A stretch of 64,000 nucleotides of DNA from Flexilinea sp. (lineage in GTDB: Bacteria; Chloroflexota; Anaerolineae; Anaerolineales; Anaerolineaceae). Both the position numbers and the translations under genes were made by a program. The notes below the pieces were generated by a model. The model was not told the DNA's origin. It was given only the letters and a program-made list of their open reading frames with translations, and did not search any database. Below, one piece after another: positions 54,234 through 64,000 of the stretch. The stretch covers positions 1 through 64,000 of the forward strand of contig JAFRIR010000137.1 of NCBI GenBank assembly GCA_017432685.1, written 5' to 3'. Position 1 is the stretch's first letter; each line of letters opens with the position of its first letter.

Positions 54234-55135
54234 TGAATTACCTTATACCCGTGAATTTCGTATAGTGTTTTCAGCGCACCAGCCTGTTCCCTGTCTTTAG
54301 CTAAGATAAAAAAATTTCCACCCCGGCCGGCTCCGGTTAATTTCCCGCCTAAAGCGCCATAGGAGATACCCATTTCAATCAGTTTGTCAAGCTCTGGAGA
54401 GGAAACATCGATCATGCGGAGCAGGCGCTGGTTTTCGTTCATCAAACGTCCGAGCTCGGCTGCATTTCCGGTTTCAAGAAATTCAACCGATGAACGGACA
54501 AGGGCCCCGATCTTCCGGATGAAAGGCTCATTTTTCGCGAAATTTGCTCTGACATCACTGACCACATCAATAGTTCGGCTGCGGATCCCTGAATCGACAA
54601 CGAGCAAATTCAGTTTTCCTAAATCAGCCTGCAGCGGTATAAAGCCTGAACATTTGGAAAAAATGATAGGCTGCTCGTAAGCAATGGTCGTATTGTCGAT
54701 CCCGGAGGGCGTACCGTGATAGACTTTTTCGATCTCATATGCCATTTGATTTATGGTCTCAACGGGCAGGACTCGGTCAAAATACTCCGCAAACGACCGG
54801 ATGATCGCGATAGACAAAGCAGCTCCCGAACCAAGACCGGATGCAATCGGAATTTCGCTGCGGATCATGAGCGTGGCTTTCGGCAGTTCTGCAAAGCCGA
54901 AATAATCCTGTAAATTACTGAGTAAAACATGAAGCCCACTGCCGGGGATGAGTTCCTCATAGGTCCTGTTCAGATGAATGCTTCCTGAAATGATTCGGAA
55001 CGGTTTGTTGGTGAATTGAATATCCACAAAAGTTCGTGTATTCGAAATCGGAACAGCAACAGCCGGCTCATCATATACGACAGCATGTTCCCCAAAAAGA
55101 ATCGTTTTTGCGCAGGCAGAACTTTGGAAATTCAT
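54230..55135 (-). CDS. mvk: Mevalonate kinase
   Basis: A 301-residue GHMP kinase. Motif 1 is ILFGEHAVVYDEPAV, the ATP loop is PIASGLGSGAALS (about 95-107), the catalytic Asp lies in TPSGIDNTT, and motif 3 is GGKLTGAGRGGN. It phosphorylates mevalonate to 5-phosphomevalonate. The start at 55135 avoids overlap with the UbiA gene; a start at 55159 is possible. It is translationally coupled to IPK downstream. The decarboxylase that should connect the two steps is not in the window. Confidence 0.93.
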   Translation of the reverse strand: MNFQSSACAKTILFGEHAVVYDEPAVAVPISNTRTFVDIQFTNKPFRIISGSIHLNRTYEELIPGSGLHVLLSNLQDYFGFAELPKATLMIRSEIPIASGLGSGAALSIAIIRSFAEYFDRVLPVETINQMAYEIEKVYHGTPSGIDNTTIAYEQPIIFSKCSGFIPLQADLGKLNLLVVDSGIRSRTIDVVSDVRANFAKNEPFIRKIGALVRSSVEFLETGNAAELGRLMNENQRLLRMIDVSSPELDKLIEMGISYGALGGKLTGAGRGGNFFILAKDREQAGALKTLYEIHGYKVIQ

Positions 55136-55142
55136 CTCGGAC

Positions 55143-56021
55143 TCACAGATACAAGGCAAATATCACAGAAATTGCGTATAGCACTATCGTTCCCTGCAGC
55201 CAGCGATCGGAAAACAACACTTCCTCCGGTGCACCTCCCTGATGTTTGACCTGGATCAGGTAAAGATAGCGGAAAATTCCGTAGACAACAAAGGGAATCG
55301 TCAGCAGCATCCGGTTGTTGGATGGGATTGCCGGACCGGAAAACGTATAAAGTGCATATGACATAATGATCACCGCAGAGATGATGGAGATCAGCTGGTC
55401 AAGAAACGGTACCGTGTAGCCGTCAAGGACAGGACGGGTATTGTTTTCTGCTCCCTGAAGGCTTGCCAATTCGGCACGTCTTTTCCCGAAACCAAGGTAA
55501 AGCGCCAGCATGAAGGTAACGATATAAAGCCATGGTGAAAAAATGTTCACCCGGATCAAAACCGAACCGCTGTAAACGCGGATCAGGAATAATATGCCGA
55601 TTGTTATGATGTCAATAAGCGGTATGTGTTTCAATTTAAAGGAATAGGCAATGTTGATCAGAACCATCAACACACAAAGCAGAAAAAACGACTTGTTGAG
55701 AAAGAAAGCTCCCGTAAAAGCAGCTGCGAAAAGAATGACGCAAAATATTTTCGCGCTGCGGATCGATATTTTTCCTGACGCGATCGGGCGGTATTTTTTC
55801 TGAGGGTGATTTCTATCCGATTCAACATCCACAAGATCGTTAAGCACATACACCCCTGAGGAAAGGATGCATAAAATGATGAATCCCAGTATCGTCAGCA
55901 GCAAAGAGCGCGGGTTAAACAGCTGCCTGTCAAAGAATAAAGGAGCAAAGATAAACGCGTTCTTTGCATACTGACGGGGCCGCATCTGATGAATATATGG
56001 TGATGCGAGTAATTTTTTCAT
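55143..56021 (-). CDS. UbiA prenyltransferase, decaprenyl-phosphate phosphoribosyltransferase-like
   Basis: A 292-residue membrane protein with about eight or nine helices. The first Asp-rich motif NDLVDVESDRNHPQKKYRPIASG (about 72-94) and the N-terminal RPRQYAKNAFIFAPLFF match the DPPR synthase branch (Rv3806c type) of UbiA, which adds phosphoribose from PRPP to polyprenyl phosphate to build arabinose donors. The second Asp motif is less clear. It is upstream of MK and IPK in one operon, tying prenyl supply to its use. Exact substrate is inferred. Confidence 0.85.
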   Translation of the reverse strand: MKKLLASPYIHQMRPRQYAKNAFIFAPLFFDRQLFNPRSLLLTILGFIILCILSSGVYVLNDLVDVESDRNHPQKKYRPIASGKISIRSAKIFCVILFAAAFTGAFFLNKSFFLLCVLMVLINIAYSFKLKHIPLIDIITIGILFLIRVYSGSVLIRVNIFSPWLYIVTFMLALYLGFGKRRAELASLQGAENNTRPVLDGYTVPFLDQLISIISAVIIMSYALYTFSGPAIPSNNRMLLTIPFVVYGIFRYLYLIQVKHQGGAPEEVLFSDRWLQGTIVLYAISVIFALYL

Positions 56022-56034
56022 TTTTTGTAAATCA

Positions 56035-58515
56035 TCAAGCCGCTTTTTCTTTCACGGCTTTCTTTCGGACTGCGGTCTTCATTTTCGGATCAATTCCGTC
56101 GAACACATGAAAGATCACGTCATCCATGGTTTTCAGCGGAATGATTTCAAGCTCATTCTTTGCCTGTTCCGGCAGCTCTTCCAGGTCCCTCATGTTTTTC
56201 TCCGGTATCAGAACCTTCCTGATGCCGAGTCGATGAGCAGCAAGCAGTTTTTCACGGATACCGCCTACAGGAAGCACATTGCCGCGCAGAGTGATCTCCC
56301 CGGTCATGGCGACGTTTTTCTTTGCCGGAACTGCGGTGATCGCGGAGATGATCGCTGCTGCAAGCGTTACACCGGCGCTTGGACCGTCTTTCGGGACAGC
56401 TCCTTCCGGGACATGGATATGAACGTCATATTTCTCAAACCAGTCAGCTTTGATGTTGAAGCGTTTGGCATGCGATCGCACAAACGACATGGCTGCCTGT
56501 GCTGATTCCTGCATCACGTCCCCGATTTGTCCGGTGATTTGCAGTGAGCCCTTGCCTTCAAAAGCCGCCGCTTCAATTTTCAGCGTATCTCCGCCGTTGG
56601 AAGTCCAGGCCAACCCATTCACTACGCCAATCTCATCATTGGTTTCACGGTCTGTCTGGAAATAGTAGGCAGGACCCATAAATTCTTCCAGGTTCTCTTC
56701 CGTGATGGTGTAAGACGTCCCCTGCTTTCCTGCGATCCTGCGGGCAATTTTACGGCAAACCTTACCGAGTTCCCGCTCAAGGTTCCGGACACCGGACTCA
56801 TAAGTATATTCGCGGCAAAGCTTGATGATCGCCTCATCAGTGATGTGAATCTGATCCTCGTTCAGTCCATTTTCATCGATCTGCCGTCCGAGCAGATACT
56901 GCCTGACGATCTGAAGTTTCTCCTCTTCCACATAACCGTTGAATTCAATCACTTCCATACGGTCAAGCAGCGGTTCAGGGATGGTCGAGGTCGTGTTGGC
57001 GGTGGTAATGAACATCACTTTGGAAAGGTCATAATCAACTTCCAGGTAATGATCGGCAAATTTATTGTTCTGTTCCGGGTCCAGGACTTCGAGCAAAGCC
57101 GATGACGGATCACCGCGGTAATCGCTGCCGAGTTTGTCGATCTCATCCAGCATGAAAACCGGGTTGATGGTGCCTGCCCGTTTCATGGTTTGAATGACCC
57201 TGCCGGGCAGGGATCCGATATAAGTTCTGCGGTGCCCGCGAATTTCAGCCTCATCCGTTACTCCGCCCAGAGATATGCGAACAAATTTTCGTCCGAGCGC
57301 TTCTGCAATTGACTTGCCGATAGAAGTCTTCCCGGTCCCGGGAGGACCGACAAAGCACAGGATCGGCTGGCGTTCCTTTTTCGGTTTCAGCGAACGGACT
57401 GCAATATATTCGATGATGCGGTCCTTGGTTTTTTTCAATCCGTAATGGTCACGGTTAAGAATCATTTCCGCGTTGGAAATGTCGAGATTGTCCTCAGTCG
57501 CGTTATTCCAGGGCAGGTCCAGCAGCCAGTCAAGATATGTCCGGGAAATGCCGATTTCCGGGGACATTGGCGCCATCAGCGAGATCCGTTCCAGTTCCTT
57601 CAGCGCTACCTTGCGGACTTCTTCGCCAAAACCGGCATTTTCGATCCGCTCCCGCAGCTCGTTGAGTTCCCGGTTATATACATCACCTTCACCCAACTCG
57701 TCCTGGATGGCTTTAGCCTGTTCCCTGAGGTAATACTCTCTTTGTGTCCGGTCGACCTCATTTTGAACTTTTCTTGAGATTTTTGATTCAAGCTCCAGCA
57801 CCTGCAGCTCTTCCGCAAGATAATGGTTCAGCAGATCCAACCGTTTCAGCGGGTCCAGTGTCAGCAGGATGTTGCGCCTTTTTTCCAGCGAAAAATTGAT
57901 CGTTGTCGCGATCATATCGGAAATCCAGGAAGGATCATTGATCGAGATCACAAAAGGCAGCGCCTCTTCCGGCAGTTTTTTATCCAGAGCCGCACAACGT
58001 TCAAACAGGTTTTTGGTTGTTCGCAGTGTTGCGGTCAGTTTTCTGGATTCATCCACCTCTTCGTCATTGACCGTAAATTTTCCGATCAGTGCCGGGCTGC
58101 GGCGGACGATTTTTTGCAGGATCACCCTGCGTCTGCCCTGTATGAGGGTTGAAAAGTTGTTCTCCGGCAGCGAGATCATGCGGCCAACAGCAATTTCCAT
58201 GCCGACATGATAAAAATCCCGCATACGAAAGGCCCCGGTCTGATCCGGATTCTTCGGCATCATCACGACAGCTGTTTTCACATTCTCGAGCGCATACTGA
58301 ATGGAATCAAAATTTCCTTCCTGCTCAATGAAAACAGGGGAAATCATTCTGGGAAAAACGACATTATTCTGCAGCACAACGATCGAGGCAAAAAAGGTCC
58401 CGTCTTCGTCCACATCAGCGTCAGGGATACGGAACAGTTCTTCCGTCCGCTGGCTCAGGCTGGATACGAGGTCCTGATAATTTCCCTGATCATCATTATT
58501 TAAAGGTTCAGACAT
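56035..58515 (-). CDS. lon: ATP-dependent protease La
   Basis: An 826-residue cytoplasmic protease. A Lon N-terminal domain (about 40-240) is followed by an AAA+ module with Walker [10 protein letters not shown] (about 396-404) and Walker [10 protein letters not shown], and a serine/lysine protease domain with catalytic Ser in KDGPSAG (about 714) and Lys near the TGEITLRG segment. It degrades damaged and regulatory proteins. GGAG precedes the ATG, and a 16-bp hairpin separates it from folC. Confidence 0.97.
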   Translation of the reverse strand: MSEPLNNDDQGNYQDLVSSLSQRTEELFRIPDADVDEDGTFFASIVVLQNNVVFPRMISPVFIEQEGNFDSIQYALENVKTAVVMMPKNPDQTGAFRMRDFYHVGMEIAVGRMISLPENNFSTLIQGRRRVILQKIVRRSPALIGKFTVNDEEVDESRKLTATLRTTKNLFERCAALDKKLPEEALPFVISINDPSWISDMIATTINFSLEKRRNILLTLDPLKRLDLLNHYLAEELQVLELESKISRKVQNEVDRTQREYYLREQAKAIQDELGEGDVYNRELNELRERIENAGFGEEVRKVALKELERISLMAPMSPEIGISRTYLDWLLDLPWNNATEDNLDISNAEMILNRDHYGLKKTKDRIIEYIAVRSLKPKKERQPILCFVGPPGTGKTSIGKSIAEALGRKFVRISLGGVTDEAEIRGHRRTYIGSLPGRVIQTMKRAGTINPVFMLDEIDKLGSDYRGDPSSALLEVLDPEQNNKFADHYLEVDYDLSKVMFITTANTTSTIPEPLLDRMEVIEFNGYVEEEKLQIVRQYLLGRQIDENGLNEDQIHITDEAIIKLCREYTYESGVRNLERELGKVCRKIARRIAGKQGTSYTITEENLEEFMGPAYYFQTDRETNDEIGVVNGLAWTSNGGDTLKIEAAAFEGKGSLQITGQIGDVMQESAQAAMSFVRSHAKRFNIKADWFEKYDVHIHVPEGAVPKDGPSAGVTLAAAIISAITAVPAKKNVAMTGEITLRGNVLPVGGIREKLLAAHRLGIRKVLIPEKNMRDLEELPEQAKNELEIIPLKTMDDVIFHVFDGIDPKMKTAVRKKAVKEKAA

Positions 58516-58531
58516 TCATTCTCCGTAACAT

Positions 58532-58570
58532 AATTATGATTCATCCGAAAAAGCGGATGGAATCATAATT
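58532..58570 (-). other. Stable hairpin overlapping the folC stop, upstream of lon
   Basis: AATTATGATTCATCCG (58532-58547) pairs with CGGATG.G.AATCATAATT (58554-58570) with one bulge around AAAAAG. The folC stop codon (58541-58543) lies inside the stem, and lon begins 17 nt beyond the stem. No T run follows, so it is not a typical terminator; a role in RNA processing or coupling is inferred. Confidence 0.65.
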
Positions 58571-59926
58571 TTTCATGTGAATTTCGCGAATACCGCCTGC
58601 TACAAATAAACTGCCTGTGGCGATATAACAGGTATCCGCGTTTTGATCATTTTTATAAATCGAATAAGCTTCTTCCAGCGTGTCAGCGATGATGTTTTCA
58701 CGTCCAACGCCGGCAGCAATTTTTGACAGAACTTCCGGAACAGCAGCCCGCGGATGTGGCGCACGGGTCATGATAAACCGGTCTATATGCGGAGCAAGCT
58801 CGTTGATCATTGGCTTCAGAGCTTTGTCTTCCGAGGCGCCGAAAATGCAGACGATTCTCTTTGTCCCGTAATAACGGTCCAGAGCTGATGTAAGTTTCTG
58901 AATCGAATCCAGGTTGTGCGCTCCGTCTGCCACAAGGGTCTTCGATTTATCCAGAACTTCGAAACGGCATGGCCAGAATGCGTTACCGATACCGGCTATT
59001 GCTTTTTCCAGGTCCAGTCCCGGAAAACCGGCTTTCAGTTTGTTGAGCGCTGCATAAACCGCAGCGGCATTCTCCATTTGATGGATTCCCATGAGTGGGA
59101 GCGGAATCACGACAGGTTTCCACTCGCTGCTCACCTCAGCCCGGCAAAAAGTTTCCATCAATTTCTGCTCTTCCACCCGCCAGATCATCATTGAATCGGG
59201 GCCGTCACAATTCCGACGGTTTAAAAAATGATATTTTTCAGATACACTGACCCAGGGGCTGTTCTTTTTTGCCGCTGTTTTCCTGATCACGTCCACAGCT
59301 TCCGGATAAGGCTGGCAGCCGCAGATGACAGGAACATTGGGCTTAATGATACCGGCCTTTTCCCCGGCTATCTTTTCAATGGTATTGCCGAGAAAGCTGA
59401 TGTGATCCATGGAAATGGATGTAATGATCGTGAGTGCGGGATCAACAATGTTGGTTGCGTCGAGCCTGCCGCCCAGCCCTGTTTCGATCACTGCAAAGTC
59501 CACATGCTTTTCTTTGAAATATTCAAAAGCCATGGCAGTCATGAATTCAAATGTACTGATGTGGTCTTCAGGTTCGATTTTGGATGTGATCCGGTTGGTC
59601 AGATCAATGATCTCTTCATCGCTGATCATCTTCCCGTCCACCATGATACGCTCATTAAAACGGATCAAATGGGGGGAGGTGTAAAGACCGGTTCTAAAGC
59701 CTGCATTGCTTAAGGCTGAAGCAAGCATCGCGCAAACAGATCCCTTGCCTTTTGTTCCTGCAATGTGAATAACCGGATAAGCATTTTGAGGGTCGTTCAG
59801 TTTTTTTGTCAGGCTGCGAATCGAATCAAGCGTGAACACATCATTGGAAACATCCTTTGCATGTGACATGCTGTAATCGACAAATGAATAGATCAAATCA
59901 AGAGCTTCGTCAATTGTTTTTACCAT
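58541..59926 (-). CDS. folC: Folylpolyglutamate synthase / dihydrofolate synthase
   Basis: A 461-residue cytoplasmic Mur-ligase-fold enzyme. P-loop VIHIAGTKGKGSVCAML (about 50-66), IETGLGGRLDATNIV and SMDHISFLG are typical of FolC; GAHNLDS in the C-terminal domain is also conserved. It adds glutamate to dihydropteroate and/or folates. It sits upstream of lon in the same direction, and the 3' end is part of a strong hairpin. Confidence 0.94.
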   Translation of the reverse strand: MVKTIDEALDLIYSFVDYSMSHAKDVSNDVFTLDSIRSLTKKLNDPQNAYPVIHIAGTKGKGSVCAMLASALSNAGFRTGLYTSPHLIRFNERIMVDGKMISDEEIIDLTNRITSKIEPEDHISTFEFMTAMAFEYFKEKHVDFAVIETGLGGRLDATNIVDPALTIITSISMDHISFLGNTIEKIAGEKAGIIKPNVPVICGCQPYPEAVDVIRKTAAKKNSPWVSVSEKYHFLNRRNCDGPDSMMIWRVEEQKLMETFCRAEVSSEWKPVVIPLPLMGIHQMENAAAVYAALNKLKAGFPGLDLEKAIAGIGNAFWPCRFEVLDKSKTLVADGAHNLDSIQKLTSALDRYYGTKRIVCIFGASEDKALKPMINELAPHIDRFIMTRAPHPRAAVPEVLSKIAAGVGRENIIADTLEEAYSIYKNDQNADTCYIATGSLFVAGGIREIHMKNYDSIRFFG

Positions 59927-59937
59927 ACAAAATTTAT

Positions 59938-61041
59938 TTATTGCTCCAGTTTCTTTTGAACCCCTTTTGCCACCATCACAACAAAATCCTGCGCATTGGT
60001 TACGATACCGGTTGCGCTCAGACTGCCGCGATCGACCAGTTTATTGATCGCGAATTCGGAAACATCAACCGTATAAATAAAGAGCGGCCTTACGGTTCCG
60101 TTAACCACCCGGTAGCAGGGGGTCATATTGCAGGCTGCGATGGTGTGAAGCTGGGTGGCAAGACAAATCACGGTTGTGGCATTGCGGATCAAGTCACGCA
60201 TCTTGTCCTGTGCCTCATAAACATTCGGGATCACTTCCGGCAGCGGACCGTCATCACGGATCGAACCGGCGAGAACAAAGGGTACATCATTCCGTACGCA
60301 GCTTTCTATGATACCGTCTTCAATGCGATAGGTATTGATAAAGTTTTTGATGGATCCTTCCCGCCTGACACGGTTGAGAACTTCAATATGATTGTAATGT
60401 CCGTTGTGCTGGGGCTTCTGTGAATAGATGTTCTGTCCCAAAGCGGTGCCAAATAAACCAGCCTCCAGGTCGTGCGTCGCCAAAGCGTTACCCGCCATGA
60501 TACCCTGTACGAAGCCGTTTTCGATCAGGTAGCGCATGGATTCGCGGGCGTCTGCATCAAAGGCGCAGGCAGGGCCCATCACCCACAGGACATTGCCGTT
60601 GTTTTCCCGTTCATACATCAGGAGATTATAGAGTGTGTCATAATCCTGTGAAAAAGGTGTTTCTCTGGACCGTCCTGTCCGGAATTGGAAACTGTCTCCC
60701 GGAATATACTGCTCCTGAAATCCGTGATCATGCAGCAGAATGCCATCGATACCGTTTTCAGTACGACCCAGGATGACCCGGTCGCCTTTTTTCAGATTAC
60801 GGAATTCAACGGTGTCCAGGTTGCCGTCATCCCGGATAACGACGCAGCAATCCATTCGGCTTTCCTCAGCCAGTTTCCATTCTCCATTGATTTTAAAATA
60901 TTCGGGAAACATGGATGTCCCATGGAAATGCTCGGGTGCAATCCCATCTTTCTGAACAACAGCAGTGCTGACGTCAGGCGCGGACACCAGAAAATCCTGT
61001 GAGAAATCAGGCGCTTCATAGACAGGAAGTTTAAATTCCAT
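59938..61041 (-). CDS. TIGR00300/LOR-SDH-domain protein, ornithine cyclodeaminase-like candidate
   Basis: A 367-residue cytoplasmic protein. Its C-terminal two-thirds match the conserved region shared by archaeal TIGR00300 proteins and plant LOR/SDH: GNALATHDLEAGLFGTALGQ, GHYNHIEVLNRVRREGSI, VPFVLAGSIRDDGPLPEVIP, ATQLHTIAACNMTP. Related proteins in archaea and cyanobacteria act on ornithine or arginine and use NAD. The N-terminal part (about 1-130) is a short beta domain. GGAGG precedes the ATG. No arginine gene is adjacent (neighbours are folC and icd), so the substrate remains unproven. Confidence 0.7.
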   Translation of the reverse strand: MEFKLPVYEAPDFSQDFLVSAPDVSTAVVQKDGIAPEHFHGTSMFPEYFKINGEWKLAEESRMDCCVVIRDDGNLDTVEFRNLKKGDRVILGRTENGIDGILLHDHGFQEQYIPGDSFQFRTGRSRETPFSQDYDTLYNLLMYERENNGNVLWVMGPACAFDADARESMRYLIENGFVQGIMAGNALATHDLEAGLFGTALGQNIYSQKPQHNGHYNHIEVLNRVRREGSIKNFINTYRIEDGIIESCVRNDVPFVLAGSIRDDGPLPEVIPNVYEAQDKMRDLIRNATTVICLATQLHTIAACNMTPCYRVVNGTVRPLFIYTVDVSEFAINKLVDRGSLSATGIVTNAQDFVVMVAKGVQKKLEQ

Positions 61042-61065
61042 CTTACCTCCGAATTGATCGATCGA

Positions 61066-62262
61066 CTAAAGATTTTCCCGTATTTTTTCCAGAAATGCAG
61101 TGGTGGAAAGTGACATAGGTGTGAGACCTTCGTATAGATTTGAAAGGTCTTTTGTGCAATATCCGGCTTCCAGTGTGCTGATCACAGCCTGTTCCAGTTT
61201 CCCGGCAAAACCAACAAGTTCAGTGTTTTGATCCTTTTCACCGTTTTTCTTCAGGGCACCGGTCCAGGCAAAAATGGTCGCGACCGGGTTCGTGGAAGTT
61301 TCCTCACCTTTCAGGTAGCGATAGTAGTGCCGGGTTACCGTGCCGTGAGCTGCCTCATATTCATAATTTCCGTCAGGGCTGACCAGTACGGAAGTCATCA
61401 TGGCAAGCGAGCCGAAAGCTGTGGAGATCATGTCACTCATGACATCACCGTCATAATTTTTGCAGGCCCAGATAAATCCGCCTTCAGAACGGATCACCCG
61501 GGCAACGGCATCATCGATCAGCGTGTAAAAATAGGTGATCCCTGCATCTTCGAATGCAGATTTGTAGCTTTCATTATAGATACGCTCAAAAATCGCCTTG
61601 AAGGTACCGTCATATTTCTTTGAGATTGTATCCTTACAGGAAAACCACAGGTCTTCTTTCCGTCCCAATGCGAATTGGAAACAGGAATGTGCGAATGACT
61701 CGATGGATGTATCCTTGTTATAAGTGCCCTGAAGCACACCCGGGCACTCAAAATCATAAATGGTCTCGCGCATCTGTGTGCCGTCTTTGGCGGTATAAAG
61801 CAGTTCGGCTTTTCCTTCACCGGGAATGCGGAACTCCGTCCCCCGATAGACATCGCCATAAGCATGACGGGCGATGGTGATGGGCTTCGTCCAGTTTTTC
61901 ACGACCGGTTTGATCTTATCGATAACAATAGGAGTCCGGAACACCGTACCGTCAAGGATAGCGCGAATCGTCCCGTTCGGGCTTTTCCACATCTTTTTCA
62001 GGTGGTATTCATTCATGCGCTGGTCATTCGGCGTGATCGTGGCACATTTGACTCCGACTCCGTATTTTTTAATGGCGTTTGCGGCGTCAGTCGTCACCTG
62101 ATCGTCAGTTTTGTCACGGTTCGGAAGTCCCAGGTCATAGTAATCCGTGTTCAGGTCAATGAAAGGTTCAAGCAAAATGTCTTTGATCTGTTTCCAGATA
62201 ATTCTTGTCATTTCATCCCCGTCAATTTCAACCAACGGAGTGATCATCTTGATTTTATCCAT
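61066..62262 (-). CDS. icd: NADP-dependent isocitrate dehydrogenase
   Basis: A 398-residue cytoplasmic enzyme of the homodimeric, eukaryote-like subfamily: [15 protein letters not shown] near the N-terminus, [16 protein letters not shown] for isocitrate binding, and [15 protein letters not shown] with [14 protein letters not shown] near the C-terminus. It makes 2-oxoglutarate and NADPH. The start is at the ATG at 62262, preceded by AAAGGA. It begins just 5 nt after the aconitase stop, so both are co-transcribed and form the citrate-to-2-oxoglutarate arm. Confidence 0.96.
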   Translation of the reverse strand: MDKIKMITPLVEIDGDEMTRIIWKQIKDILLEPFIDLNTDYYDLGLPNRDKTDDQVTTDAANAIKKYGVGVKCATITPNDQRMNEYHLKKMWKSPNGTIRAILDGTVFRTPIVIDKIKPVVKNWTKPITIARHAYGDVYRGTEFRIPGEGKAELLYTAKDGTQMRETIYDFECPGVLQGTYNKDTSIESFAHSCFQFALGRKEDLWFSCKDTISKKYDGTFKAIFERIYNESYKSAFEDAGITYFYTLIDDAVARVIRSEGGFIWACKNYDGDVMSDMISTAFGSLAMMTSVLVSPDGNYEYEAAHGTVTRHYYRYLKGEETSTNPVATIFAWTGALKKNGEKDQNTELVGFAGKLEQAVISTLEAGYCTKDLSNLYEGLTPMSLSTTAFLEKIRENL

Positions 62263-62267
62263 AAAAT

Positions 62268-64000
62268 TCAATCCTTTTTCATGCCGGCAGCATAATAGTT
62301 CATCAGACAGCCATTGAGGATGATCTGTTTTTCTTTATCGCTGAGATTTTCACAATACAGCGTAATCGGCTGAACTTTGTTTCCGCTGATAACTGAAGCG
62401 GGAATCTCGCTCACTCCCGTTTCGATCGCCGTGCGGATATCCGGGATGAACACATAATCTCCCGGCTCATAATCAAATGAAGTCTCTTTTGAGAGTGTAA
62501 AGGGCAAAATTCCCCAGTTGATGCAGTTGGAACGATAGCGTTTTGTCGCATATTCATGGACAATGTTTGCCCGTCCGCCCAGCACCCGCTGGCAGGATGC
62601 AGCCTGTTCCCGGGCAGAACCATCGCCAGGTTTTTCAGCAAAAATGGCTGATCCGAATTCTGTGCTTGCGGAAAGCGATTGATCTTTCCCGAGGAGAGAA
62701 AGAACTTTCGTGATTTCCTCTACCTCTTTTCCGGCCCTCCGTTCTGCTTCCTGGGCCATAATGGCTTTGCTGCGGCCTACATATTCCGGTACGCGGCGGG
62801 AAAGAGCAAACTCTGAAAGCTTCAGTGGATTGGAGCGGTAAGAAGATGTTTCTCCGGATGGGATCAGTTCATCAGTTGTTGTGACCGGATCATGGATGAC
62901 CGCTGCCAGTTTGAGCAGCATGTTTTTCGCAAGCGGATGGAATTTCGGCCAGTCGGTGATGTTGGGTCCGAAATGCAGCTCTGTTTCAGGGTCCGCCTTC
63001 CCATATCCGTCATAGCTGCGTTTTTCGTACATTTCCCGTGTGAAATTATAACATTGCGCTTCGGTTTCGTAATCAATGTCTGTTGCCGCTGTCAGTTTTC
63101 CGCCGTTGGCGGCAGTTGCCGCTATGGATCGGGCGTCCATCAGGGCAACAAAGGAAATCTGTCCCTGATCCGGTTTGGAACCTTCCCTGTTGGGAAAATT
63201 CCGGGTGGTATGCCGAATCGAAAACTCATTGTTAGCGGGCACATCGCCGGCACCGAAACACGGTCCGCAAAAAGCTGATCGCATGATCGCTCCGTCAGCA
63301 AGCAATCGGGCGGAAACTCCGTTTTCCAGCAGCGCTTTCTGGATCGAAGTACTGGATGGGTAAACGCTCAGTCCGAAGTGACCTGTTCCGATGCTGCCGT
63401 TTTCCAGAATGTCTGCTGCTTCGCAAATGTTGTCAAACATCCCACCGGAACAGCCGGCAATCACACCCTGGTCTGCGTAAAAAGCTCCATCATGGAATTT
63501 TGAACGCAGGTCCGGATGGACTTTTTCTCCAAATTGTGCGATGGTGTCTTTTTCAACTTCAGAGAGTAATTCGTCGGCATTTTCCAGAAATTCATGAATC
63601 GTGTAGGCGTTGGAAGGATGGAATGGCAGGGCGATCATCGATTCGATTTCAGATAAATTGATTTCGATCGCTCCGTCATAGTAAGCTCCGTCCCCGGGCT
63701 GGAGTTTTTTATAATCGCCTGCTCTGCCGTGATTGCGGTAATACGCTTCCGTTATCTCATCTGTGACCCAGATGGAAGACAGACAGGCGGTTTCCGTGGT
63801 CATCACATCGATCCCTGCCCGGAAGTCGATCGGTAAAGCAGCCACACCCGGACCGGAAAATTCAAGGATCTTGTTCTTGACAAACCCGTTTTTGAAGACT
63901 TCACGGATCAGCGCCAGAGCCACATCATGCGGTCCGATCCCTTTCCGCGGTGTTCCGCTCAGGTGGACCAGAATCACCTCTGGATCGGTGAGGTCGTAAG
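62268..64000 (-). CDS. Aconitate hydratase, N-terminus off window
   Basis: The reading frame continues to the window edge (…[16 protein letters not shown]), so the true start is outside; 577 codons are visible of an expected roughly 750. Fe-S cluster cysteines are in ETACLSS and CGPCFG, and the C-terminal swivel domain has [10 protein letters not shown]. The sequence is closest in my recollection to the large bacterial hydratase/aconitase group. It interconverts citrate and isocitrate and is coupled to icd. Confidence 0.92.
   Translation of the reverse strand, partial: YDLTDPEVILVHLSGTPRKGIGPHDVALALIREVFKNGFVKNKILEFSGPGVAALPIDFRAGIDVMTTETACLSSIWVTDEITEAYYRNHGRAGDYKKLQPGDGAYYDGAIEINLSEIESMIALPFHPSNAYTIHEFLENADELLSEVEKDTIAQFGEKVHPDLRSKFHDGAFYADQGVIAGCSGGMFDNICEAADILENGSIGTGHFGLSVYPSSTSIQKALLENGVSARLLADGAIMRSAFCGPCFGAGDVPANNEFSIRHTTRNFPNREGSKPDQGQISFVALMDARSIAATAANGGKLTAATDIDYETEAQCYNFTREMYEKRSYDGYGKADPETELHFGPNITDWPKFHPLAKNMLLKLAAVIHDPVTTTDELIPSGETSSYRSNPLKLSEFALSRRVPEYVGRSKAIMAQEAERRAGKEVEEITKVLSLLGKDQSLSASTEFGSAIFAEKPGDGSAREQAASCQRVLGGRANIVHEYATKRYRSNCINWGILPFTLSKETSFDYEPGDYVFIPDIRTAIETGVSEIPASVISGNKVQPITLYCENLSDKEKQIILNGCLMNYYAAGMKKD

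Overview
The window looks like a chromosomal segment of an anaerobic or facultative bacterium of the phylum Chloroflexota, probably class Anaerolineae. This is an inference from the gene set: an archaeal-type isopentenyl phosphate kinase next to a mevalonate kinase and a decaprenyl-phosphate phosphoribosyltransferase-like UbiA protein, a RicT/PSP1 protein, YvcK beside gap and pgk, a stand-alone sugar-ABC ATPase, a membrane pyrophosphatase, and many secreted proteins. Base composition is moderate in GC. No rRNA, CRISPR array, plasmid or phage structural gene is visible.

Layout. 1-1535: a tyrosine integrase cut by the window edge sits next to an initiator tRNA gene that has its own promoter and terminator; this is probably the border of an integrated element. 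1700-10000: small regulators, a very large c-di-GMP phosphodiesterase with degenerate GGDEF domains, a GH36 alpha-galactosidase and a two-gene operon of unknown function. 10000-16700: cell-envelope genes (LysM-M23 peptidase, DUF4349 lipoprotein, YtxH), a proton-pumping pyrophosphatase, and xpt behind a structured leader. 16800-21000: cobalamin lower-ligand activation (CobT) with a BtuCDF-type uptake system. 21100-28300: SH3 protein, RicT, pgk, gap, yvcK, an MsmX/UgpC-type ATPase and upp. 28500-37300: secreted and lipoprotein genes of unknown role, two DUF4230 proteins, a PP2C phosphatase, an esterase and a domain-permuted GH3 glycosidase. 37400-42800: a complete ECF transporter (UPF0397 S-component, fused double ATPase, EcfT) downstream of an OadA/PycB-type carboxyltransferase, plus a DUF59 protein. 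42900-51500: helicase-associated-domain protein, two large GT-C-like membrane proteins, acyl-ACP thioesterase, DeoC with a long acidic extension, and an SRAP protein. 51700-64000: greA, dgt, an isoprenoid block (IPK, MK, UbiA/DPPR synthase), lon, folC, a TIGR00300-type protein, icd and an aconitase running off the end.

The genes support fermentative sugar and oligosaccharide use (GH36, GH3, MsmX ATPase, gap, pgk, YvcK), nucleobase salvage (xpt, upp, deoC), vitamin uptake (B12, ECF), the citrate-to-2-oxoglutarate arm (aconitase, icd) and isoprenoid synthesis by a modified mevalonate route.

The least explained material is intergenic: (1) a roughly 96-bp structured repeat in two copies, whose hairpin bases differ but compensate; (2) four arrays of degenerate tandem 7-mers, three of which overlap the stop codon of the neighbouring gene; (3) a conserved GC-rich hairpin module in two opposite-facing copies. 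Two of these repeats directly abut heptamer arrays, which suggests hot spots for repeat accumulation at gene 3' ends. No clearly new multi-gene defence or mobile system was found.
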